Shown here: one piece after another, positions 1-9,146 of the stretch
Layout of the letters: the number at the start of each line of letters is the position of its first letter
Numbering within the stretch: position 1 is the stretch's first letter
Origin: Phymatolithon calcareum
Lineage: Eukaryota; Rhodophyta; Florideophyceae; Hapalidiales
DNA: 64,000 nucleotides
Direction: 5' to 3'
Assembly: GCA_977006965.1 (NCBI GenBank)
Contig: OZ345364.1
Span: forward strand, 1,674,001-1,738,000
Program-made: the position numbers and the translations under genes
The notes under the pieces: generated by a model
What the model saw: the letters and a program-made list of their open reading frames with translations, nothing else
Told to the model about the DNA's origin: nothing
Database searches by the model: none

Positions 1-720
1 CCGTGCATGAACTCGACATCACAGATTCTGTTTCATCTGAGGTTCCGTATCGACCTGCAATTGGAAGCGTCATGTATCTGGTGGTTGGAAGTCGGCCGAA
101 TATCTCGGATGCTGTCGGAAAAGTCTCCTCCTTTTGTCAGAATCCACTGCAAATTCATTGGATGGCTGTTAAGCGTGATTTACGTTACATCGCTGGAACT
201 CGTGATCATGGGAGTCTATTTCGCAAAGACAGAAGTTTGACTCCAGTGGTGTATAGCGACTCCAACTGGGCAGACTGTCAAGAAACTCGCAAGTCGACAA
301 GCGGATACGTCTTCATGCTTGCAGGGGGAGCAATTAGCTGGCGATCCAAGAAGCAAACCATTGTCTCGACATCGTCATGCGAGGCTGAATACATTGCTGG
401 ATGTGCCGCCGCGAAAGAAGCAGTCTGGCCTTCGCGATTGGTTTCCGACATACTTGGTTTCAACAAGCCATCTCGCATGCTCATCTTCTTGGACAACCAA
501 GGCGCTATATCATCCACTCAGAACGAGGCAATTACCCAACGAAAACTAACATATTGATATTCAATATCACTATGTTCGCGAAGCTGTGGCAACCGAGAAA
601 GTGGAATTCAAGTACTGTCCGACGGAGTTCATGGTCGCTGATGCACTTACGAAACCCCTAAGTCGAATCAAGGTGTCCAAGTTCGCGAAAAAGATGGTAT
701 TGCATCCTGCACGTTCGTAA
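1..720 (+). pseudogene. Copia-A fragment A0: decayed C-terminal RT/RNase H of a copia polyprotein
   Basis: The sequence matches the last ~240 residues of the intact Copia-A polyprotein at 21,580-25,749, starting near the VHELDIT segment after the reverse transcriptase. It covers the RNase H domain (SDSNWAD, SCEAEYIAG, LDNQGAISS). The first RNase H acidic motif reads SDSNWAD where intact copies have SDSDWAG, so a conserved Asp is Asn here. A one-base insertion near 545 (cgaaaactaacat against cgaaacaaacat) shifts the frame and stops it at 557. The original frame resumes and would end at TAA 718-720 in the copia tail ADALTKPLS. It is therefore a non-functional remnant. The 5' part of the element lies outside the window. 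A purine tract (731-741) and LTR follow, as in intact copies. Confidence 0.92.
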
Positions 721-741
721 GCTTCTTCGATCGAGGGGGAG

Positions 742-1142
742 TGTTGGAAATGTGACTGCTTGGAGCTCTTGTCGCAGTACACATTATCCTTTGTCATAAG
801 ACTCTAACCATTTCTCATATGTTATGATAGAATCAATCCATGTTTTTTTCATCTTTACTGACAATGTTGCAGTTCAATCAATTTCTTGATTGGTCTTGTT
901 ATTGTCAGTAATTTAATCATTTTGTTGATTGAATCAATCACAGTCTACATTTCAATCTTTTAGTTGATTGATTCAATCACAGTTAGTAGTGCGATGAGCA
1001 TCAGAAGTACTATCATACCTCAATCTGAGGCCTATATAAGACCCGGATCTGATACCCCGACTCAATAAACCAAGGAACATTTCACAACCAACCCAACCAT
1101 CTGAACCTTCTCAACCATCAACGTCAGAACCTCCATCCAACA
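742..1142 (+). repeat. Copia-A 3' LTR (A0)
   Basis: It starts TGTTGGAAAT directly after the polypurine tract and ends CCATCCAACA, a TGTTGG/CCAACA terminal inverted repeat. It holds the TTGATTGAATCAATCA-type repeats, a TATATAAG box near 1032 and CAATAAACC near 1063, like the intact Copia-A LTR at 25,771-26,225. It is about 54 bp shorter, mainly because the 9-bp CCATCTCAA minisatellite near its end is nearly absent. That fits an older or differently derived copy. Confidence 0.9.
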
Positions 1143-1860
1143 TCAGCTGTTTTGTACCCATTGACATCAGTGCCGTAGCTCTGGTATTTGCTACTACAGT
1201 GGTAGATAGAGCTTCTTTGGCCTTTTCTGCTCTTCCTGTGTCCTCTTCTGTTTGAACAGCTTCTCCTTTGTCTGCCCCTGTATCACCAGGGATGATGTTG
1301 TGGACAAATTCACTAGCACGCAGTCCGTCTTTGTCGAAGGGACATTCTCTGCACGCCAGTGCAAGGGGAGAGCGTGCACTTCCTCCTGTCAATTTCAGCT
1401 TTCCTTTCTTGCCACAGCCTCCACACTCCGCCACATTAAGGATTCTCACAAATTTTTGCCTACTGGGGTTCTCTTTTACCGTACTGGGTTAAGTCGCCGT
1501 TTGCTTTGCTTTTCTCGATCTCGACTTGGATGTGTTTTTGTCTTCTCTCTTGTTCTCGCTGTATTTGCTCGCGTCGGGCACGCCTTTCGCCTGTGCACGT
1601 ATAAATGCCCCGGTGGGCCGTTTTTCCTACGCGGTCTTTTTCAAAAAACATTTTTTTTGCTTTTAAAATCCGCCGGCGACTGTGGGTAGCTCGCACGGCG
1701 GCTTGATCGCCTGTTTCTTGCAATCTTCCAAGAGAGAGTCGTGCCCTTTCACTGTTCGTCGTCTCCGGGAGCGAGATTCGACTCCATGGATGGCCTCATC
1801 TGATGCATAGCACCCCGGCTGGCTTTCCCCTGAAGGGGAGGCTTTTCGTTTGTGTTGCAC
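1143..1860 (-). pseudogene. Broken zinc-ribbon gene, possibly Mutator-like transposase N-terminus
   Basis: Three overlapping open stretches on the minus strand (1860-1663, 1723-1460, 1449-1143) form one broken coding region that ends exactly at the Copia-A LTR border. The last stretch carries a two-knuckle zinc-ribbon pattern, CGGCGKKGKLKL then ACRECPF, about 25 residues apart. It is followed by an acidic/Lys-rich linker and ANTRATALMSMGTKQL. A Cys-pair ribbon followed by a segment like this is what I recall from N-terminal regions of Mutator-like transposase-domain proteins. That is a resemblance by memory, not a search result. The frame changes may be introns (a possible acceptor lies near 1450) or decay. 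The rest of the gene is missing beyond the LTR. What is seen is the ribbon and the break; the family is inferred. Confidence 0.35.
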
Positions 1861-3675
1861 TACTCGAGATGTTTTCCTGGTCCGATCGGTCAGGCTCTAC
1901 AGCTGTTCCTCCTCTCTGCACGGATTCCCCGACTATCATTTACTGTACTGTTCGCCGTACAACTATGATTGTCTGGCGAAAAATCCTTTCTAGATTAGAC
2001 GCTGAGCAAAAAGGCATTGTTATTTCAACCAGATGGCGCTAGATTAGCATTCGCTACCTTAATCTTCTGTTGAACATATATAAGACCAGAGAGTGATTGT
2101 TTTAGCTCCCAGTACAGAAATCGGTGCAGCCCATGCTCGTGCAGAGGCGTCCGTTTTAACTTTCCGTCACGACTTTGACTATGATTCAAGTATTTCATGT
2201 CTCAACGTCAAGACCTGGTGCATACTATATTTTTCAAGGTTTCAGTAGGAGCAAGGACAGTTGAAAATGATTTGCTTTCAATCATTTAAAAAATTTTACT
2301 TGTCGGACATTTCCATCTGTTTCGTAACAGAGTTTTAAATCGTCTGCATACGGATATCAAGATTACCATTCATTTCCACTGTGATCCAGCCAGATTTAGG
2401 AGTCAATGGTGTCAACTACAATACTTAGTATTTATAGAAAGTAGCTGAACTATTGGGATATCGAAACTTAAGTATATGCGATAACGAAGCAGTGCACAGA
2501 AGGACAGTATCGTAGAATGCCATAGTGAGAATATAAGATTTGTAAACCCGTTTCTGCCAATGTAACTTAGAAGTAATGACAATGTCTTTGGTCTCACACA
2601 GCGAGGCAGTATATAATGCTGTACCTTTTACTGGAGCGGGCGGAATGTGCGCAACAGAAAGACATTGAAGGTGCTCTCAAAACTGATCCTAGTTGGCCTT
2701 TATGAAAGTACTGCCATTGAAATCAACGAAATAATAACTCGCTTTCGGATTGAAAGTTTCCTTTGAGGGCATTTGCCGCCATTACGTCTGAGTAACAACC
2801 GTCATGGACATCTACGACGTCGTTTTGAAGCACGAACTATAGTTAAATAGTATCCAGTGCACTTTTCTACTTTCACGTCTCTTCAACTGGTTGAAGCGAA
2901 AAAGGCAGAGCAAAATTCTTTACAGCGCCAGTAAACCATCAAAAAAGCTTGCCGATTGTATCTGGTACTACTTTAATAGAAGAAACAAAAGGTAACACAA
3001 TCGGATATTGTGCATCACCAGAAATCACCTATCTATATGTCTCTATAGTTCGCCTGGCATCTACATGTTCAGATCTTCTATGTACGCCATTGTGAAGTTA
3101 TCTTCTTCATGGGTGACTAATATCGTCAGAAAGGTGACGTTTTTCTCCCTTAGCACACATTTCCCCGAGTTTGAGCAATTAAGCTGTCGTAGTTAAATGT
3201 TTTCTTCACAGTTCTAGTACCTGCAGTCCTAACAGCCAAGCGTCTTGACAAAGAACGAGAATGATATTGTAAAAGTAAGTGATCATCGCTTTCCTTGGTA
3301 TTAAATCGAAAGGCCTTGCTCATAGGATTGATGCCATTATATTCGTTTGTCGAGTCTGGATAGATATTCTAGCTAGATAATTTAATGTACTTTAAGTTCC
3401 TAGAGAGGAAACTGCATCGTTACGAGTCAATGCAAGTAATAGAAACACTGAAGTTTATTAGATTGACGAGCGTTCGTCCAGTACATTATTTAGTGTCTGA
3501 GGAATTGAAGAATGTTGGAAAGGAAATCAACTATCATTTTCGGAGAGATTTTTATTTTTTGTACATATACAAAGGGTAATGGCACATCATAGAAATGCAC
3601 TGACCCTTCTGAACATGATTGACAAATCACTACAAAGTTTTTCAAATAGGAGAAGTAACTATTAAAGGCATAGTT
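1861..3675. other. Intergenic stretch, nothing recognised
   Basis: About 1.8 kb of moderately AT-rich sequence with only short unsupported open frames (60-80 codons), no copia LTR similarity and no strong repeat visible by eye. Confidence 0.6.
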
Positions 3676-6009
3676 CTACCTGACGATTCTAATACTCTCT
3701 TTGATTTTACTAGTAGTGTAGAAATCTAATTTTTTCTTAGAAGTCAGCACATCGAACCGGACAAGAACAGATGATACTGGAATGCTACTCACCCATGGTG
3801 CATATGTTTTACGTCCAAGTCTTTCACCGACAAAGACGGCCGGCCTATATGACGCCTGATATATATTGTTCTTTTGGCTTCCGAACGGCTCATACCATCG
3901 AACTGTGTGGGACTCGACCACTGCGGAGTTCACATGAACCTCTTCAATCATGGAGATCCAAAAGATTGCGGTAAGATCATGCGGGTTAGCTGCCACCATC
4001 TCTCCTCTGCCGTAAATGTATTGGCCAGCACCGGTTTCCGGAAGAGCTTGGACAACGTCTTCAGTAGATGAGCTCTCCGAGTGAACCGTATGGTGTCCAT
4101 TAGTCTCAACGGCATGTTGTGTGGACCAGTGGAAGGGAATAGACCTTTTCGAATAGACCTCAGTAGCCAGATCTTCAAGTTGCCTGATTTTCGACACGTC
4201 GCCCACAATCGTCTGACAACCGTTAATGCATTTCAGAACATTGGCTTTGTTTGGAGGAGGATTAATTTCTGTGTCTGTTGTTAGGAAAAGATTAGGTGAG
4301 AATTTGAGGAACCCTCCAACATCTGGGAAGAGCTCCCACGGTTTGTTCCACTCTTCCTTAACCAAGACAGCTGTTGAGAATTGTTCACATGTCGGCCTCT
4401 GAGGTGCAGAAGTGAGTAGTGATACTGCGTCCACATTGGAGGATCCGTAAGACAGCCTGTGAGTTCACACAGCTTGCTGAAATTTATCACAGCCTTCATA
4501 CGCGATACTTCCGGGCTCGGACTGTAAGATACTCCAATTTGCTCGGCGAGGTCGGTTATTGTCGGAGCACTGTGCGATCGGATCTGGAGAATACTTGGTC
4601 GATGTCCTCGTGCGTGTGGCCTACCGGGAGAAATCCGACGAAGACTTCACGGACTACGTCCATCGATACCAGGAACTCGAGGTAGCCGAGGAAGAACCTG
4701 TTCTTGTTTTCCTTCGCACAATTATCTGCCTGGACGAATAGTACAGGAGGAATACTGCCTTGCTGCGCCTTTGCTGTTTGAAAGCGGTGTACAGATTCAA
4801 TGACATGGTTTGCGCCGGCAGGATACTCTTCTGTCATTAGGTAGAAAAACACGTTGGGAACAGGGAGATGCTCTTTGATACCCACAAGGTACTCCTTCAT
4901 CTTATCATCCTTCATGTCTTTTGTATTCAGTATCAGGTACGGAAGTCCTGGTCTGCACCTTCTATAATAATAGAACAGTACGTAGCAGGGTCACGTATCG
5001 CGCGACCGCGAATTTTCTGCATATAGACGGCCTTATTCGCCTTGAAGATTCTGACGCGCCCGCTGTCAAGGCCTGACCGTGGCAGCTCTGTTCGATACAG
5101 TGCGCAATCGCTGCATTTCGTGAAGCGGTACAGGCGCCGGCACTTGATGTTGAACGCATGATGATTCCAGACGGTGTAGAAGTACGAATCAGAAACAAGG
5201 CCTGTGGCTGCCGAGTTTAGCGGATTGGTGGCATCATCGATAAACAAATTGTAAACATCACATTTGTTATAGTAGGGCAGGTGAATCTCTTCCGTATCAG
5301 GCATTAGGTCACCGCAAAATTAGGCTAGATGACTGAGGAAGACCAGAACTTTGAACTTGGATGAATCGGACAGGCCGCCACGGGGATTGGGCTGTGGACA
5401 AGCTAATGCCTTCGCGGACGGCAAGTGTTTCACGGCTGCTATAGCACTATTCGAGAACGAGAGCCCACGAGTCAAAATGTTTCGGCAAACAGGACGGTTG
5501 TCGAACTTGAATGATCCATCGTCTTGTAGAAGCGTTAGTAGGACAGTCTTTCGCTCGAGGTACGTCTGTCGCAAATATTTGCTTCGCTCCGATTGGACTG
5601 TCTCCTTGTTGCAAGTTTGCGTGCAGCGAAGTCGCGCACAGCACAGCCAACCGATGTGCAAGATCTCACAGCGTTTTCTGGATTGAGGGCTTCTCTTCTT
5701 AATGAGCTGGCTTTCATCCTTCGGTGGAGCCGGACATCGACTGATGAAGCGATAAGGCCGGGTAGCGGGGCGTAGCGGTGGAAGTACAATGTGTGACCGC
5801 GGTGCAGTCGTATCGGAAGCCCAGAGAGAATGGATAATTGGGGGAAGTGTGTTGCAGGACGGATCGAGGACGACTGCTGAATTGTCCCTCAACGGCGGGA
5901 TTCGAGGGGAGAATGATGACATATTGAGCTGTCGTTTCTGCTTGGAGTGAAATCTGCAGAGTAAAACGCGCTTATAGATAAGCTCTGAAGTAGGCGTGCA
6001 TAGGGGCAA
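3676..6009 (-). pseudogene. Decayed DUF7869-type gene (putative transposase-derived protein)
   Basis: Read 6009 to 3676, minus-strand segments line up in family order. (1) 6009-5320: a Cys-rich N-terminal region (LHIGWLCCARLRCTQTC) followed by LLQDDGSFKFDNRPVC. (2) An in-frame TAA near 5309, then 5304-4933 continuing in the same frame (HLPYYNKCDVYNLF, FTKCSDCALY, IIEGADQDFRT). (3) A frame change near 4930, then 4915-4556 with FVQADNCAKENKNRFFLGYL and FLPVGHTHEDIDQVFSR, the signature I associate with DUF7869 proteins. (4) Another shift near 4555 (ITDLAEQIG), a further shift near 4420, then 4434-3676 with PWVSSIPVSSVLVRFDVLT and a TAG stop. At least one nonsense codon and three frame changes make it a pseudogene unless several are introns. 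DUF7869 proteins are widespread in protists and invertebrates; a DDE-like transposase origin is often suspected. I infer an old mobile-element-derived gene. Confidence 0.7.
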
Positions 6010-6445
6010 GAATTTGATATCCAGGAATGGAAAGTAGGGCAGGGGCTAGAAAGTCGGAAGGATCTCTTTCGCTCTGCAGTTGAAATTGCTACGTTTGTTT
6101 TATGGTTTTCTATTTTCTTTTTAAAAGCCTTTCGCTGCATCAAAGGAATTGGAGATGGGCTGTCTGATGCTGGTATCAAAATTAAACACTTAAAGAGAAT
6201 AATAAATTGTTGAATAAAAAGAAGGTTGGATTACAGCACAGCTATGATACGGACATTGCTGTCTCTAACAGATGCCTGATGCTCGAGCCGTGCGGTAGTG
6301 TATCAGTACAAACTTTTAAAGCTCGTAGTTGAGGGAAGCATGTGAATCACGAATCATGCCCTCACGGAGCTACTCTCTCATAAATACTCTTTGTCAATTC
6401 GAACTTCATTAGTGCACACCATCAAATTTGAATGTACTTGCACTT
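6010..6445. other. Intergenic spacer, nothing recognised
   Basis: There is no supported ORF. It separates the DUF7869 pseudogene from the first degenerate Copia-B LTR. Confidence 0.55.
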
Positions 6446-7618
6446 TATTGGAAACGTATCTGCTTTGAGCTCTAGTCGCAGTTTACTTCTGTATGAAATG
6501 TGTGATCTCGGTACACGTGTACACGTTTCATCGAGTTTGACAGAAACGTTTAAAACCCAATTTGGGAGTAAACCGGCACCGAAAACGCTGTTTTCAGTAA
6601 TATTGTAAGTACCGATTTTCGCAAATGGCAAGCTAGCAGTGAATATTTTTGTCAGTAATGGTAGAGAACAGAATGGAAAAGACGAAACGAACCTCGGTTC
6701 AGCGATTGCGAGAGTGAATAAGTCAGGAAGGGGCTGCAAAAATTACCAGTTCAAAATTTTTCGCGGGAATACGTCACGACAAAAGTTATAAAAAATTAGA
6801 AAACGGCGCATGCTAGTATACGACGGGTCGGGGGCAGTTTGTGCGCTAAATGACGGACGGCACTAAAGCTCTGCATTGGCCAAGAAATGTCTTAAGCATT
6901 AGAGCATTTACAGTAAGAGCGCCTGAGGCAGACGACTGTGCACTGCAACGGCGCATGAACGAATTGATTTGGCACGACCCCTCGCAAACCCCTTCGAAAC
7001 ACCGCACACATATTATGATATGAATATAATATCATTTTTTTGTAAGTTTGCTTCCAAAATCTGGGTTTTTTAGCGCCTATCGATGACACATACACTAATA
7101 CACCGAGTACAAAATCGATGTACGAGCAAACTTACATCGCCTCTCTTTTCCTAACGAAGCAAGAAGATAGCTTGAGCGCAACAGATCTGTAGTCGTAGGG
7201 GTTCTCTCTACCATTTTCGAAAAAATAAACGATGTCGGCAGAGAAACAAAAAACATTGTCCGTGTAAAAATGCAAAAAAAAATTGCCGGTTTACTCCCAA
7301 ATTGAGTGTTAAAAATTTTAAAATAGTAAGTTTGGAAAAGACACGTGTCAAAATATGATTGGAGTTTGATAATCATACTCTCTAACTCAGTACCAGAAAT
7401 GATGCATTTTTGTATATTACAAGTGTCATACGATTTGACAATGTTATGACAAGATTTGTTTAGGTTTAGTTAGTCTCCGTCATCTCAATTTGATTTAGGA
7501 TGGTAGAGCTAGTTTAGATCTGATTTTCAGGCCTGTATAACAAGGTTCTGGGACGCGCCCCGAGTAAAAACCTAGGAACTCATTTACCGACAACTCCACT
7601 CAAGCTCAACCATTCTTC
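6446..7618 (+). repeat. Old degenerate Copia-B LTR, split by a DNA element and truncated
   Basis: The left part (6446-6549) matches the start of the Copia-B LTR with many substitutions (TATTGGAAACG for TGTTGGAAGTG; GAGCTCTAGTCGCAG; ATCTCGGTACACGTGTACACG). The right part (7313-7618) resumes the same LTR at AAGTTTGGAAAAGACACGTGTC and continues through degenerate TATA and polyadenylation regions. A 755-bp inserted element with its TTAA duplication lies between. The 3' end is cut off where another Copia-B LTR begins at 7619. Divergence is much higher than among the other LTRs here, so this is the oldest Copia-B relic in the window. Confidence 0.75.
6554..7308. mobile_element. TTAA-flanked fold-back element (MITE-like), 755 bp
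   Basis: Both ends carry a 24-bp terminal inverted repeat with 22 matching positions (6554-6577 against 7285-7308; shared core CAATTTGGGAGTAAACCGGC). Each end is flanked outward by TTAA (6550-6553, 7309-7312). A second subterminal inverted pair lies inside (AATGGTAGAGAAC at 6657, its complement at 7201). The insertion splits an old Copia-B LTR whose two halves resume on either side, which independently supports insertion. There is no long ORF, so it is non-autonomous. A TTAA target is typical of piggyBac-like elements and of some other MITE groups. The piggyBac assignment is tentative because the outermost bases (AACCC and CACTC) are not the usual CCY start. Confidence 0.65.
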
Positions 7619-8062
7619 TGTTGGAAGTGTGATTGCTTGGAGGTCTAGTCGCAAACACACTTCAATATCAAGGTATGATCTCGGTACACGTGTACACGTG
7701 TCAAGTCGAATGTCAAAGTGTCTCAGAACTTTGAATCAAGAAGATTGGCAGTGACACGTTTCAAAGTATGATAAGAGTATGATGATCATACTTCCTTCAC
7801 TCAGTAGATGATTCTTCATTTTTTCATGTTACACGTGTCATATGATATTATGACAAATTTGTTTCGGGTTAGTGTGTCTCCGTCGTCAATTAGGGTTATC
7901 ATCAAGTCTGGTTGAGTTCTCAGGTCTATATAGTCTTGACCTGAGGTCCGCCAAGTCAATAAACCAAGGAACTCATTCACTCACAACCCAACTTCTCCTC
8001 AACAAATTCTTTCCAACAAAACATTTTCATTCACCTCATCTTATCCAAAACCTCCAACAGCA
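7619..8062 (+). repeat. Diverged Copia-B LTR (LTR0)
   Basis: It is a full-length match to the Copia-B LTR, starting TGTTGGAAGTGTGATTGC and ending near CTCCAACAGCA (intact: CTCCAACAACA). It has scattered substitutions: one CACGTG box lost to CACGTT, and TGAGTTCTCAGG for TGTGTTCTCTGG. TATATAG and CAATAAACC are retained. It begins within the preceding older LTR and is followed by an inverted gag scrap rather than a primer-binding site, so it is a rearranged relic. Confidence 0.82.
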
Positions 8063-8191
8063 GCTTCAACTCTATTCGACATGCGTTGCTCTTCTTGGAA
8101 AAGTCTGCTCTTGACAAATTCCAGAGAAAATGACTCATCCTCGTTCCCAAGAGCATCGAGTGCACTGATTAAGCTATCTTACCGTTCCGGA
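8063..8191 (-). pseudogene. Inverted Copia-B gag scrap
   Basis: The plus strand reads like the complement of Copia-B gag near the region encoding LEFVKSRLLQEEQRMS (compare 38,030-38,160): ATGCGTTGCTCTTC, GAGCATCGAGTGCACTGATTAAGCT, ACCGTTCCGG. It is about 125 bp long, diverged, antisense to the neighbouring LTRs, and ends where LTR1 starts. Confidence 0.7.
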
Positions 8192-8636
8192 TGTTGGAAG
8201 TGTGATTGCTTGGAGCTCTAGTCGCAAACACACTTCAATATCAAGGTATGATCTCGGTACACGTGTACACGTGTCAAGTCGAATGTCAAAGTGTCTCAGA
8301 ACTTTGAATCAAGAAGATTGGCAGTGACACGTGTCAAAGTATGATAAGAGTATGATAATCATACTCCCCTCACTCAGTAGATGATTCTTGATTTTTTTCC
8401 TGTTACACGTGTCATATGATAGTATGACAAATTTGTTTAGGGTTAGTGTGTCTCCGTCGTCAGTTAGGGTTTTGATCAAGTCTGGTTGTGTTCTCTGGTC
8501 TATATAGTCTTGACCTGAGGTCCGCCAAGTGAATAAACCAAGGAACTCATTCACTCACAACTCATCTTCTACGCAACCAATTCACTCCAACTAAACTTTT
8601 TCCTTCACCTCATCTCATCCTTAACCTCCAACAACA
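8192..8636 (+). repeat. Copia-B LTR1 (5' LTR of the complete element)
   Basis: 445 bp, TGTTGGAAGT...CCAACAACA. It contains four CACGTG palindromes (two overlapping in GTACACGTGTACACGTGTC, one in GACACGTGTC, one in TTACACGTGTCA), the near-palindrome GTATGATAATCATAC, a TATATAG box at 8501 and AATAAA at 8532. TATA then AATAAA within ~30 bp is a compact U3-R arrangement. The primer-binding site follows directly. Confidence 0.93.
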
Positions 8637-8650
8637 GGTTATGGGCCCAG
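8637..8650 (+). promoter_or_regulatory. Primer-binding site, anticodon arm of tRNA-iMet
   Basis: GGTTATGGGCCCAG lies immediately 3' of the LTR. Its complement, CTGGGCCCATAACC, is the anticodon stem-loop of eukaryotic initiator tRNA-Met (CAT anticodon), not the 3' acceptor end. Drosophila copia and yeast Ty5 use such internal half-tRNA primers. The same site occurs in every Copia-A and Copia-B leader seen here. Confidence 0.88.
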
Positions 8651-9146
8651 TCAACGCACCTCAACCACCGCGTTTCATCATCATCGTCATCATCTCCGGG
8701 GTTCTCCTTCGCCCCCGATCTGTCTCTGACTGATCTTTCTGCTTGCGTATCCTTGTCAAGAATCGTTGATTCTTGCTCGGCCCGCTTCAGGGGATCACTA
8801 AGCGTCTTGCAGTGCGCGTTGCCGGCTGCAGGTTCAAGTGTACCAAAACACCACAAGGGTTTTCCTGTTGCGTATCCTTGTTAAAAATCTTTGATTCTTA
8901 CTAGGCCCGTTCCAGGATACCACAAAACGTCTTGCAGTGCGTGTTGCCGACTGCAGGTTCAGGTGTACCAAAACGCCACAAGAGGTAAACGGCCATCGAG
9001 CCATCCCCCGATCAAGGTCCGGGTCATTCCGACTCGAAGGAATTTCTTATAAGGGATAGATTGCCTTGATAGTTGACCTTGTGTCGACTCGCAGTGGACT
9101 CCCCAAACGGATTTTCGACAAGAATAGAAGACACCCACTCCGAAAA
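8637..9146 (+). other. Copia-B 5' leader with two imperfect ~125-bp tandem repeats
   Basis: After the primer site, a ~125-bp unit (TTGCGTATCCTTGT... to CCACAAG) occurs at 8743-8867 and again at 8868-8985. Each unit holds a conserved core, TTGCAGTGCGTGTTGCCG then GCAGGTTCAGGTGTACC. The core also occurs once in the Copia-A leader (21,329-21,384). There is no ORF. It may act in RNA packaging, dimerisation or translation; the function is inferred only from conservation and position. Confidence 0.7.

Noticed and set aside
8605-8856. 83-codon ORF with an acidic run (GDDDDDDE)
   Set aside because: It overlaps the LTR end and primer site antisense to the element; it is leader sequence and recurs wherever the leader occurs.
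9066-9146. Upstream extension of the Copia-B polyprotein (TTG start), and likewise GTG start of Copia-A at 21,526
   Set aside because: Neither is an ATG. The ATG at MDNSQGT is shared by both families and begins the conserved Gag, so the upstream stretch is treated as leader.
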